Position numbers and translations under genes: made by a program. 64,000 nucleotides of DNA from Akkermansiaceae bacterium. GTDB taxonomy: Bacteria > Verrucomicrobiota > Verrucomicrobiia > Verrucomicrobiales > Akkermansiaceae. The stretch covers positions 1 to 64,000 of the forward strand of contig JABDRB010000014.1 of NCBI GenBank assembly GCA_013041925.1, given 5' to 3'. The notes below the pieces were generated by a model. That model was not told the DNA's origin, did no database searches, and saw only the letters and a list, made by a program, of their open reading frames with translations. Each line of letters starts with the position of its first letter. Position 1 is the stretch's first letter. Shown here piece after piece: positions 35,684 through 43,949 of the stretch.

Positions 35684-36646
35684 CTACTCGGGGCAAGCCG
35701 AATCTGTTCCAATCTTGTCTGTAGGCGCTTCGATTCGGCGATGCGCCAGCCACTTCCTAGCCACCACCCCGTAACGAGGGGAGAACAGCCAAGCTATCAC
35801 GAAGACCCCCCCGGCCGAGGCGGCGATCATACCGGAAGTCGAGGTGCTTTTGAACCCGAGCAGAGGTGGCACCGTGATTGCAGAGACGTGGCCGAGCCCG
35901 GCAGAGAGCACGCCGACCACGGCGCTGATGACGAGCATCAGCTTGAGGTTATCCGTCAGTAATTGGGCCGTGGCGGCTGGCACCACAAGCATAGCAATCA
36001 CGATGATGCTACCCACCGACTCGAATGCGGCCACCGTCGTCACGGCCACCATCGCCATCAGCAGATAATGCATCAGTTGCGCATTGATCCCCAGCGAAGT
36101 CGCCAATTCTGGGTCAAAGGCACTCAGCTTAAATTCCTTGAACAACAATCCAATGACCGTGGCATTCAGGCAAAGAACCACCGACAACACCATCGCTGCC
36201 CGTGGGATATCAAAAAGGTAATCACCGAACCCCAAGGTGGCCACCGTATCGAATGGGGTAAATTCCAATGCCCCATAAAGCACACAGCCAGCGTCAATAT
36301 CCACATGGTCCGCCGCCTGAACAATCAACAGCAAACCCAAGGCAAACAAGGTAGTGAAGGTGATCCCCATCGCGGCACCACGGTCGACCTTACCCCACTT
36401 GCTAATACACTGGGTAAAAAACGCCGTGAGTAATCCCATCAGCGCCGCCCCGATAAACATCGGCAGACTCGAACGGCTTCCTGTCAGCAAAAAACCCAAA
36501 GCCAGCCCCGGCAGCACGGCGTGGCTGATCGCATCCCCCATCATACTCATCCGCCTCAGCACCATAAAACACCCAGGCAGGGCACAAGCGACCGCGCAAA
36601 GTGCGCCGACGACCACAATCGAGGTATCTTCCGGTATCCAATTCAT
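35684..36646 (-). CDS. metal ABC transporter permease (YtgD/ZnuB/MntB-like)
   Basis: 320-residue integral membrane permease of the ABC-3 family for divalent metal import (Mn, Zn or Fe). About nine hydrophobic segments are visible, beginning IVVVGALCAVACALPGCFMV. The family hallmark MMGDAISHAVLPGLALGFL, with its G-D-A-x-S-H-x-x-x-P-G motif, lies near residue 35, and FESVGSIIVIAMLVVPAATA near residue 205 is typical. The last 25 residues form a charged cytoplasmic tail. It overlaps the permease-regulator fusion gene by four bases (ATGA), so the two are translationally coupled, and the pair would form the heterodimeric channel. It is the last ABC gene in the order binding protein, ATPase, permease-regulator, permease, as in chlamydial ytgABCD. 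Confidence 0.9.
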   Translation of the reverse strand: MNWIPEDTSIVVVGALCAVACALPGCFMVLRRMSMMGDAISHAVLPGLALGFLLTGSRSSLPMFIGAALMGLLTAFFTQCISKWGKVDRGAAMGITFTTLFALGLLLIVQAADHVDIDAGCVLYGALEFTPFDTVATLGFGDYLFDIPRAAMVLSVVLCLNATVIGLLFKEFKLSAFDPELATSLGINAQLMHYLLMAMVAVTTVAAFESVGSIIVIAMLVVPAATAQLLTDNLKLMLVISAVVGVLSAGLGHVSAITVPPLLGFKSTSTSGMIAASAGGVFVIAWLFSPRYGVVARKWLAHRRIEAPTDKIGTDSACPE

Positions 36647-38169
36647 GATGTTACTTCTTCTACGACCGTATGCGGGCTTGGCGGGATGACCTGGGTATCG
36701 ACACTCTCCTCGAGAATGCTCTCCAACTCCCTCACCATTTCAGGACTAAGAATGTGCTCCACGGAGTCAGCGTCCCTGTCCACATGGCTCGGGGCAATAT
36801 CCGCGTGCGTGATTAGAAAAATCTCCCAAAGTCGGTGGTTTCGGGTAATCCGGGCCGCCTCGCCAAAGCCGGATTCCGTGAGGCTCACCGAGCTTCCATC
36901 GAAGAGCTGAATATGATCCTCCCTCTTGCCCCGGCGCAGTAGGGCATGAAGGTTCGACTGACTCCACGAGCGATGCTTCAACAACGATTCAAAGTCGATA
37001 GGGTTGTTCGATAGCGCCGTGTGCCCCCTGCTCTGTTGATGCGCCTCGATGATCTCAAAAACAGCTCGTAACAAGTGCTGCCTCCCCACTTTTATCGTCA
37101 GCTGCCGGTGAGAAAAAGCCCTTTTGACAATCCCCCTTGAGGTTCCAAATAACATACTGAACAGAAACAAGGACGCTGCCATGAGCACAATCACCGCCCC
37201 CGCCGGCATATTCGGAAGCAAGGCGCTGAGCGACGCCCCCAGCCAACCGCTCAAGGCACCAAACACGGAAGAAAGCTTGAGCATCGTCTTGAGATCATCA
37301 GTCCAGAATCTGGCCGTCGCAGCAGGCGTGATCAGATAAGCAATGATGAGAATTAGCCCGACCGCTTGCATACCCACCACCGTGACCGCAGCCACCAATG
37401 CCATCATTACCATATCGAGCAAATTAATGGGAACCCCCAAGACTTTGCCAAAGTGCTGATCAAAACACAACAAGGTGAACTCCTTCAACAGAAACAGACA
37501 CGCGATCGCAATCACCAAGGCCACACCGGTGAGCAGTAAAAAGTCCTGCATCACCATCGAGGCCGCTTGTCCGTAAATAAACTTCTCCAGCCCTGCTGAA
37601 CTCGCGCCCGGCACCGTCTGGATCATCGCCAGCAACGCAATACCGACGCCAAAAAACACACTGAGCACAATCCCCATGGCCGCATCATCTTTCACTCTCG
37701 AGGTCTTGCTAATCAACATGACCATCCCGACACCCATCACTCCGGTGATCGATGCCCCCAGCAACAAACCTACAAGATTCTTGCCGCCCCCCCCCACCAT
37801 CACCATCAGGATGAAAACTAGGGCGATTCCCGGCAAACAGGCGTGCGAGAGCGCATCTCCCATCAATGATCGCTTCCTTAATAAAAGAAAACTACCCACC
37901 AGCCCAGCCGCGACCCCCAAGATCATGGTGCTCAATACCACCAAGCGGGTATTGTAGTTTTTCAACAACAAAACCTCCCTAACATCGATCCACGAGGGCG
38001 CCTCAATGGATCTGACCGCCCCGCTTTTCAGCTGGCTGCCCATTAATTCAATTCTTTCCCCTCCCTGATCCGCGGGACCATCATGGTCGTCCACCAGAGA
38101 AGCACTAGCCAACGACTGAACCCCAAAGAGAACCAGCAGGATGACAACAACTCTGGATAGCATATTCAT
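36643..38169 (-). CDS. metal ABC permease fused to DtxR/MntR-like regulator (YtgCR-like)
   Basis: 508 residues. A cleavable or anchoring N-terminus (MNMLSRVVVILLVLFGVQSL) precedes the ABC-3 permease, with RSLMGDALSHACLPGIALVF (G-D-A-x-S-H...P-G) and GLILIIAYLITPAATARF. From about residue 350 the protein becomes soluble: HLLRAVFEIIEAH and SQSNLHALLRRGKREDHIQL as a degenerate winged helix, then a DtxR-type dimerisation/metal region with SLTESGFGEAARITRNHRLWE. In SHVDRDADSVEHILS the His and Glu-His ligands of DtxR are kept, with Asp where DtxR has Cys102, closer to Mn-type MntR. The same fusion is known as chlamydial YtgC-R, where the regulator is released by cleavage. A run of nine G residues lies in the permease part (37787-37795). 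It overlaps the ATPase gene by four bases. Confidence 0.9.
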   Translation of the reverse strand: MNMLSRVVVILLVLFGVQSLASASLVDDHDGPADQGGERIELMGSQLKSGAVRSIEAPSWIDVREVLLLKNYNTRLVVLSTMILGVAAGLVGSFLLLRKRSLMGDALSHACLPGIALVFILMVMVGGGGKNLVGLLLGASITGVMGVGMVMLISKTSRVKDDAAMGIVLSVFFGVGIALLAMIQTVPGASSAGLEKFIYGQAASMVMQDFLLLTGVALVIAIACLFLLKEFTLLCFDQHFGKVLGVPINLLDMVMMALVAAVTVVGMQAVGLILIIAYLITPAATARFWTDDLKTMLKLSSVFGALSGWLGASLSALLPNMPAGAVIVLMAASLFLFSMLFGTSRGIVKRAFSHRQLTIKVGRQHLLRAVFEIIEAHQQSRGHTALSNNPIDFESLLKHRSWSQSNLHALLRRGKREDHIQLFDGSSVSLTESGFGEAARITRNHRLWEIFLITHADIAPSHVDRDADSVEHILSPEMVRELESILEESVDTQVIPPSPHTVVEEVTS

Positions 38170-38972
38170 TTGTGTGATTTACCTCGGCTAACCGCCTCGG
38201 CAGCCTCATCAAGTAGCGACAACTTACCTCCGTATGTCTTCATTAGATTTTCCTTAGTGAAGACATCCTCCGTCGGCCCAGCTTTGACCACACGCATGTT
38301 TAGAAGCACGACCCAGTCAAAATACTCGGCCACTGTCGCAAGATCGTGATGCACGACCATGCAAGTTTTCCCCTGATCCTTCAGCTCGTGGAGCAGAGTG
38401 ACAATGGCACGCTCGGTGGCCGCATCCACAGCGGCAAACGGCTCATCCATCATGTAGAATTTTGCATCCTGAGCCAAGGCCCGCGCTAGGAAGACCCGCT
38501 GTTGTTGGCCACCGGATAGCTGGCTTATCTGTCGGTTCGCAAGATGGCCGATCCCAACGTGATCGAGCACCTCCTTCGCCTTCTGAAGATGCTTCTTTTT
38601 AACCGATCGGAACCAGCCGATTTTCTGATACATCCCCATGGCCACCACATCCTGGGCGCTGACGGGGAAATCCCAGTCGACGCTTTCGCGCTGCGGCACG
38701 TAACCCACGAGTGAGCGTTGTTTTTTATAGGGTTCCCCGTAGATCTTGATCTCTCCAGACGCTCGGGGGATCAAATCCATACAGGCCTTGATCAGCGTGC
38801 TTTTCCCCGCACCATTAGGCCCTACAATCCCAACCAGTTTCCCTTCGGGAATATCCAAGTCGATATCCCAGAGTACGGGCTTACGATGATAAGCCACCGT
38901 CAGGTCGTGAATGGCCAACGGGTGGGAGGCACTGTGGGAAGGGTCTAATGAGTTGTCCGAAGATATTTTCAT
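38166..38972 (-). CDS. metal ABC transporter ATP-binding protein (YtgB/ZnuC-like)
   Basis: 268-residue cytoplasmic ATPase that powers the two permeases. Walker A GPNGAGKSTLIKAC at about residues 54-67, Q-loop in VGYVPQRESVDWDFPVS, signature LSGGQQQRVFLARAL, Walker B KFYMMDEPFAAVDAATE and the H-loop MVVHHDLATVAEYF are all intact. VPQRESVDWDFP is characteristic of the Mn/Zn-transport subgroup (MntB/TroB). The stop overlaps the start of the permease-regulator fusion (ATGA), and the gene begins 54 bases after the binding-protein gene. Nothing unusual in length or composition. Confidence 0.93.
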   Translation of the reverse strand: MKISSDNSLDPSHSASHPLAIHDLTVAYHRKPVLWDIDLDIPEGKLVGIVGPNGAGKSTLIKACMDLIPRASGEIKIYGEPYKKQRSLVGYVPQRESVDWDFPVSAQDVVAMGMYQKIGWFRSVKKKHLQKAKEVLDHVGIGHLANRQISQLSGGQQQRVFLARALAQDAKFYMMDEPFAAVDAATERAIVTLLHELKDQGKTCMVVHHDLATVAEYFDWVVLLNMRVVKAGPTEDVFTKENLMKTYGGKLSLLDEAAEAVSRGKSHK

Positions 38973-39026
38973 ATGAAAAGTGTGTGTTGCGACGCCATAA
39001 CAGCGGGAACCTTGCCGCAGCCAGCC

Positions 39027-40040
39027 TTAGTGTTTGTGACTCAGTTTTCCGTTCAACCCCTTTTCGGGAGCCTCACCACCGAGCGATCTCGCGATCACCG
39101 TCACGTTGTGATCAATCATACCAATGTAAGTGCCCTCATAGGTTCCCGTGGCACCCATGGCATCGGAAAAGAGCTCGCCGCCAATGCGCACGTCATGCCC
39201 TCTAGCCTTCGCTCCCTCCACGAGGGCCATCACATTTTTCTGTGACACAGAAGATTCCACAAAGACGGCAGGGATACCATTCTCGGCAAGATAGGCCACT
39301 AGGGTTTCAATACGCTTCACCCCAGCCTCAGACTCGGTGCTGATACCCTGAATCCCCCTCACCTTTAAACCATATGCCCGACCAAGGTAATTGAATGCAT
39401 CGTGCGCCGTCACCAGCACACGTTGCTTCTCAGGAATGGAGTCGATTACCTTTTTGGCATAGGCATCTAACTTAACCAGCTCGGCCTTGTAATTCTCCGC
39501 GTTAGTTTGGTAAAATTCCTCGTTCACCTTGTCGTAATCCCCCAGTGCTTTGGCCACGACATCGGTCGCTTTGATCCATCCCTGCACATCCATCCAGACG
39601 TGGGGATCATAGTGCTCCTGCTCATCAGTCATCACGTAGTCTCCCTTATCAAGAATGACTTCGGTTACAGCATGCACAGGCTTCCCCTTACGGGACACAC
39701 GAATCAGCACGTCGCCCATCTTACCCTCAAGCATCAGCCCGTTGTAGAATACGATATCGGCATCACTCAGTGAAACCACATCAGCTCGAGTCGGTTTGTA
39801 GACGTGGGGGTCCACGCCCTCGCCGATAATCCCCTCTACCTTCGCCTTATCACCGGCAACATTCTGGACAATGTCAGCAATCATTCCCACCGTGGCAGTG
39901 GCCTGATAAGGGTAATTGCTGGGTCCGTCAACGGAGCCCTTTTCAGCTCCGGACTTCTTTTGACACGAGGTGCTCAGCACACTCAGGAATGCTAGCGAAA
40001 GCGCCAGCGTCATCATTAGGTATTTCTGTGTTTTTTTCAT
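39027..40040 (-). CDS. metal ABC transporter substrate-binding lipoprotein (YtgA/TroA/ZnuA-like)
   Basis: 337-residue cluster A-I binding protein. The signal ends with lipobox LSTSC (Cys26), so it is a lipoprotein facing the periplasm. The metal-site motifs are GVDPHVYKPTRADV (first His), EHYDPHVWMDVQGW (second His), VTAHDAFNYLGRAYGLKV (third His) and the later FVESSVSQKNVMAL; a C-terminal Asp is expected in the IGMIDHN region. There is no long His-rich loop of the kind that marks many ZnuA proteins, which leans toward manganese or iron rather than zinc, but the metal cannot be decided from sequence. It is the first ABC gene of the operon, 22 bases after the porin gene. Confidence 0.9.
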   Translation of the reverse strand: MKKTQKYLMMTLALSLAFLSVLSTSCQKKSGAEKGSVDGPSNYPYQATATVGMIADIVQNVAGDKAKVEGIIGEGVDPHVYKPTRADVVSLSDADIVFYNGLMLEGKMGDVLIRVSRKGKPVHAVTEVILDKGDYVMTDEQEHYDPHVWMDVQGWIKATDVVAKALGDYDKVNEEFYQTNAENYKAELVKLDAYAKKVIDSIPEKQRVLVTAHDAFNYLGRAYGLKVRGIQGISTESEAGVKRIETLVAYLAENGIPAVFVESSVSQKNVMALVEGAKARGHDVRIGGELFSDAMGATGTYEGTYIGMIDHNVTVIARSLGGEAPEKGLNGKLSHKH

Positions 40041-40062
40041 TCGTTTGGTTTTTTATTAAAAA

Positions 40063-41316
40063 TTAGAAGCTCATAGAGAATCTGACGCCTCCGATCAGGG
40101 CATTATCCACCGCCGTATCACCGGAAGGATTCACGATATATTGGATCTCCGGCTGGATATAAAATGTCGGGCAAAGCTGACAGCGATAGAATAGATCAAT
40201 GGCAGTCTCATCTTTCGCAAATCCAGCGGCAGGATCATCGGAAAGATCCGCATGCGTAATGTAGACTCCTGCGGAGTCGTCATCGCGACCAGCAAAGGTC
40301 CCCTGCGTCACCACTCCAGCTCCAAAATGCTGTGCAATCTCACTGAGGCTTTCGTCCGCCCAGCCGTATTGAGCAAAAACATACACGCCGCCGTCGTCGG
40401 AACCAGATGCACGCCGCGATAACCGCTGCTCCACCGTCAGAAAGTATCCATGTGTGCCATCGTCCATGCTGCCATCAAAGCCCGTGAATTCACCATTATG
40501 ATGCCAGCCTCCTAACGACAGTCGACCTTCGAGCCAATCCCCACAGTTGTCCCAGGCCAGTTCACCTTGGAAAATCTGAAAGTAATCATCCGACACACCG
40601 TCACTAAAAAATGTCGATGGCCCACGCCTACCCAGCCGAACCTCATCCACTGCAGTCGCCCCGTCAAAGAGACCATAACCCAGGGTGAAGGTGTAATTTT
40701 CACGATCCACCAGCGTCGCAAATACGTTCACACTCATGCTGGGATCCGGATAGCTTGGGAAAGCAAAAATCGTGGGGGAAAAACCCGCAGATGAATTGGC
40801 AAAATTCCCCGCTGCATCCACATAGTTATACTCGGAGTTGGCATCCACTTTGCCGAGCTTGATGCGCAGACGACCATCCATCAGCTCCTGCTGGTACCAA
40901 AGTTCGTAAATGGCATCCATCGCGCGATCCGTTTCAATATTCGTATAGGCTTGGATGTCACCCGCATCCGCTGATCCACCACGCTCACGTGTCACGTGTA
41001 AGAACTGAGCAAATATCGTCCCCCCATTGAGACCCATCAACTTCTCAAGATCAAATTCGACATCAAAGGTGAACAGATGCCGGTCCGATCCGTCACGGCG
41101 GAGCCCACCGTCAAAAACTCGACTGCGCTCATAAATAAATTCTCCCTCAAAACTGATACCCTGATCTTCCCATTCACCACGCCGGTCTGACATCCAGCCT
41201 GCTTCCTCGGCCCCAGAGGCCACAATCGCTTCGGAAGCCGCCAACGGGCACGCCCCAAAAATTAACGCCGCCATAGCGATACCCATCACTCCCGCATCTG
41301 TCATTTGCTTCATCAT
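40063..41316 (-). CDS. OprB-type outer membrane porin heading the metal operon
   Basis: 417 residues with signal peptide (cleavage near the LAASEA segment, about residue 27). The mature protein alternates short polar and aromatic stretches typical of a beta-barrel, with RGEWEDQGISFEGEFIYERS and LNGGTIFAQFLHVTRERGG near the N-terminus, the motif KVDANSEYNYVDAAGNFANS and a C-terminal Phe (GGVRFSMSF), the usual outer membrane insertion signal. These features fit the OprB (carbohydrate-selective porin) superfamily. It is the promoter-proximal gene of the metal ABC operon, 22 bases before the binding-protein gene, so it may supply the metal across the outer membrane; this is inference from position. 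Start could be ATG 41316, 41313 or 41304. Confidence 0.82.
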   Translation of the reverse strand: MMKQMTDAGVMGIAMAALIFGACPLAASEAIVASGAEEAGWMSDRRGEWEDQGISFEGEFIYERSRVFDGGLRRDGSDRHLFTFDVEFDLEKLMGLNGGTIFAQFLHVTRERGGSADAGDIQAYTNIETDRAMDAIYELWYQQELMDGRLRIKLGKVDANSEYNYVDAAGNFANSSAGFSPTIFAFPSYPDPSMSVNVFATLVDRENYTFTLGYGLFDGATAVDEVRLGRRGPSTFFSDGVSDDYFQIFQGELAWDNCGDWLEGRLSLGGWHHNGEFTGFDGSMDDGTHGYFLTVEQRLSRRASGSDDGGVYVFAQYGWADESLSEIAQHFGAGVVTQGTFAGRDDDSAGVYITHADLSDDPAAGFAKDETAIDLFYRCQLCPTFYIQPEIQYIVNPSGDTAVDNALIGGVRFSMSF

Positions 41317-41362
41317 TTTCTATTTTATTGATCAAATACCACACCTGCCGTGGACGCGCGCA

Positions 41363-41391
41363 CCCATACGCCTCACTTCTACGACGGTCAA
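41363..41391 (-). promoter_or_regulatory. candidate promoter of the porin/metal ABC operon
   Basis: On the minus strand TTGACC (41391-41386) and TATGGG (41368-41363) are separated by 17 bases, about 47 bases before the porin ATG. The -35 is good; the -10 is poor. The palindrome at 41393-41418 lies directly upstream. Confidence 0.4.
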
Positions 41392-41392
41392 G

Positions 41393-41418
41393 TTAAAATT
41401 AGCCTAAACTAATTTTAA
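41393..41418. promoter_or_regulatory. 26-bp palindrome, candidate DtxR/MntR-type operator
   Basis: TTAAAATTAG and CTAATTTTAA are perfect 10-bp complements around the six-base spacer CCTAAA. The core TTAGCCTAAACTAA resembles DtxR-family boxes, whose classical form is built from TTAGGTTAG and CTAACCTAA halves. It sits next to a possible promoter, 77 bases before the operon whose third ABC gene encodes a DtxR-like domain. It may also serve the divergent gene at 41746. Confidence 0.5.
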
Positions 41419-41745
41419 TTTCTTTGGCTTATTTTATTGGTCGTGATGTATTCTATGATTTCTGAGGCTTACGCCCGCGCACCCGATGCATGACAGCCAA
41501 AGCCTTTGGAGTTTTTCTACTGAGCACGTTACTACTCGCTGAGCTTTACTCTAGGCGCATCAGGCAGGTAAGAGCACATGGTAGGCGGCTATGGGCTACC
41601 AATGGTCTCAAACGTGATGGATACTGTATGGACATCATCAATCAAGAAGATAACATGGAAGTCCTCATCGGTGGACGTCCCTATGAATTTCATGTTCACC
41701 GATCATGGCAAAGAGCCATAACCCACCAAATCATCCACAAAACCC
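41419..41745. other. intergenic stretch before the DUF2231-cytochrome gene
   Basis: No supported gene. A plus-strand frame opens at ATG 41490 with a hydrophobic start and runs on as the shadow of the next gene; I do not accept it. The region presumably carries the leader and promoter of the gene starting at GTG 41746. Confidence 0.45.
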
Positions 41746-43371
41746 GTGAAAGAACCCGATTCAACTATCACCCCCGACGAAGCTAAGAACAACCTTCAAA
41801 AGAAGTTCTTCCGCCCCTTACTTATTCTAGGTTTACTGATCATCGCAGGGGTGGCGAGCATGCCGTGGCTGGGAGAAGTGGGAATGGCAAGTGATAAAGC
41901 CACCACCGTCATCGGGCAATGGATCGGTTTCCTCGGTCGGTTTCACCCGATTTTCCTTCACCTACCGATCGGAGCGCTGACGCTTGTCCTGCTGATGGAA
42001 TGCTTGGGGCTGATCAGTTTGGGGAAATACAAGCCACACACGACGCTGGGTCTTGGATTTGCGTCGGCCACGGGTGTTTTTGCCGTCGTTTTTGGCTACT
42101 TTCTCTACCTCACCGGCGACTATTCGGGCGAGTTAATCGAAGAACACAAGCGTGATGGCGTGATTTTTACGATCTTACTCATCGCCACCTTTCTGATCAA
42201 ATACGCCCACGATATCCGCTTCATGACCAAGCTGACGAGGCCTGTTTACGCCATCGGTCTTATTGCCACCACCGCGACGATGTTCAGCGCCGGACACCAT
42301 GGCGGCGAAGTCTCCCACGGGAACCCCTTCGATAAAGCGCCATGGATACAGAAATCAGACAAACCTACCAGCGCCGCAGAGATTGCCGACCCCGTCGTCT
42401 ATAAAAAAATCATCCACCCGATCCTCGATGCCAAGTGCGTGAGTTGCCACGGCGATAAAAAACAGAAAAGCGGACTGCGTGTCGATAGCTACGCAGGATT
42501 GCTTGATGGCGGCGAAGAAACCGATGCCCTCATCCCTGGCGACCTGAAAAAAAGCGCCCTCATCTCATACCTCCACCTCCCGCTCGATGACGATTTGCGG
42601 ATGCCCCCAGAGGGCAAAACCCAACTCACTCAGGAGGAAATTCAAATCCTTGAATGGTGGGTGAAAATCGGAGCCCCTGAACATGCCAAGCGCAGCGAGG
42701 TAGAAATCACTCCCGCGATCGCCACCGCCATCGACACCCTGAAAACACCCGAGGAGATCGCCCAAGCCAAAGCCGCAAAACGCGAGGCCGAGCATCAGAA
42801 GCTCAGCGCGATGAAACAAAAACGCGAACAACTGGCGATATCGATCACCCGCGTTAATCAACAATTCCCAGGCTCACTCAATTACATTTCCCAAGACAGC
42901 ACCGAGCTGAGCTTCTCCGCCGTAAGTTATCGTAAAAATTTCACCGACGAAAACCTCACCGCCATCAAGGATGCTGCTGCCGACATCACAGACCTCGACC
43001 TCGGAGCATCCGCCCTCACCGATAAAGGAGCAGCCATGCTTGATCAATTCACCCAAGTCAAGGTGCTTAAAATCAACCAAACATCCATCACCGACGCCGC
43101 ACTGCCGATCATCGCCAAACTCGATCACCTCCAGTCACTCAACCTCTACGGCACCGCAGTGACCGATGCCGGAATCAAGGCCCTCTACGGAAAAACCTCA
43201 CTGAAAAAAGTCTACCTCTGGGACACCCAAGTCACCGAAGCTGGAGCCAAGGCCTTGCAACAAGACCTAACAAAGTCTCACGCCAAGGCTCAGGCACAGG
43301 TCAAGAAAGAACATAGGGACAACCAAGCCCCTCAGGTCATCCTCGGGTCAACCGCGTCCAACCCCTCGTGA
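41746..43371 (+). CDS. DUF2231 membrane protein with planctomycete-type cytochrome c and LRR
   Basis: 541 residues from GTG 41746. Residues 25-190 contain four to five membrane helices of the DUF2231 type (PIFLHLPIGALTLVLLMECL, TGVFAVVFGYFLYLTGDYSG). At about 225-305 lies a planctomycete cytochrome C (PSCyt1-like) domain with one haem motif, CVSCH, flanked by IIHPILDAK and KSGLRVDSYAGLLDGGE, and MPPEGKTQLTQEEI, whose Met may be the axial ligand. After a charged coiled region (about 320-370) the C-terminus is built of leucine-rich repeats (DLDLGASALTDKGAAMLDQF, LQSLNLYGTAVTDAGIKALY). Such combinations are typical for PVC bacteria and their role is unknown; electron transfer in a membrane complex is likely. 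The upstream ResB/CcsA system would attach the haem. Confidence 0.88.
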   Translation: MKEPDSTITPDEAKNNLQKKFFRPLLILGLLIIAGVASMPWLGEVGMASDKATTVIGQWIGFLGRFHPIFLHLPIGALTLVLLMECLGLISLGKYKPHTTLGLGFASATGVFAVVFGYFLYLTGDYSGELIEEHKRDGVIFTILLIATFLIKYAHDIRFMTKLTRPVYAIGLIATTATMFSAGHHGGEVSHGNPFDKAPWIQKSDKPTSAAEIADPVVYKKIIHPILDAKCVSCHGDKKQKSGLRVDSYAGLLDGGEETDALIPGDLKKSALISYLHLPLDDDLRMPPEGKTQLTQEEIQILEWWVKIGAPEHAKRSEVEITPAIATAIDTLKTPEEIAQAKAAKREAEHQKLSAMKQKREQLAISITRVNQQFPGSLNYISQDSTELSFSAVSYRKNFTDENLTAIKDAAADITDLDLGASALTDKGAAMLDQFTQVKVLKINQTSITDAALPIIAKLDHLQSLNLYGTAVTDAGIKALYGKTSLKKVYLWDTQVTEAGAKALQQDLTKSHAKAQAQVKKEHRDNQAPQVILGSTASNPS

Positions 43372-43435
43372 GAAACCAGACTCTCGGGCAGCTTCAGCCG
43401 GTGACAAGCGGCTAACGTCCGCCCCAGAAAAAAGC

Positions 43436-43786
43436 TTATCGTCCGTTCTGCTCCTTGGCACTCTGACAATGAATACAGAGTGACACCGAGGGCTTCGCTC
43501 TCAGACGCTCAATATTGATATCCTTGTGACATTCATCACAAACACCATAGTCACCTGCATCTAAACGCTGTAATGCGTATTCGATTTTTTCCAGCAGCTT
43601 ACTCTCAGAGTAACCTAACTGGTGCTCCACGACATTATCAGCAATCTTATCGGCCCGCTCGGTCTCATCGGCAATCACGCCGGCACCGACTCCCGTCATG
43701 ACTCCATGTCGATTGACATCCTTGAGAACATGATTTCGTTGACCCACCAAAGATTCGCGTAGTTCATTTTTTTCGCTTTCAGTCAT
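43436..43786 (-). CDS. TraR/DksA-type C4 zinc finger protein
   Basis: 116 residues. The N-terminal 75 form a charged helical region (EKNELRESLVGQRNHVL ... KLLEKIEYALQRLDAGDYG), and the C-terminus has a C4 zinc finger: Cys83 and Cys86 in CDEC and Cys104 and Cys107 in CIHC. YGVCDECHKDINIERLRAKP is the usual DksA-family sequence. DksA-like proteins bind the secondary channel of RNA polymerase; this one lacks the characteristic D-x-x-D-x-A tip of E. coli DksA as far as I can see, so it may be one of the general TraR/YocK-type proteins. It lies convergent to the cytochrome gene, 64 bases away, and opposite to the riboswitch-controlled operon. Confidence 0.87.
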   Translation of the reverse strand: MTESEKNELRESLVGQRNHVLKDVNRHGVMTGVGAGVIADETERADKIADNVVEHQLGYSESKLLEKIEYALQRLDAGDYGVCDECHKDINIERLRAKPSVSLCIHCQSAKEQNGR

Positions 43787-43923
43787 AAATATTGATTGGG
43801 TTGCTTAACAGCGCAATTATAACACAACATTGAACACTGCGCTACGCATGTTCGGCTTCTGCCTACGCCTATTTTGCTATCTCATTGCCATTGCAAGCTC
43901 ATCCCCGTAATGCTACGCCCAGT

Positions 43924-43942
43924 TGTCACGCAAAACGTGACA
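43924..43942 (+). repeat. perfect 7-bp hairpin just before the cobalamin aptamer
   Basis: TGTCACG and CGTGACA pair around CAAAA. It may be part of the leader fold (a 5' accessory stem) or a separate site; the aptamer begins shortly after it. Confidence 0.45.
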
Positions 43943-43949
43943 CCTCTAT

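Noticed and set aside
41490-41786. Plus-strand frame of 98 codons with a hydrophobic start upstream of the DUF2231-cytochrome gene
   Set aside because: Its last third is a shadow of the following gene in another frame, the composition is not protein-like after the hydrophobic start, and no family is recognisable.
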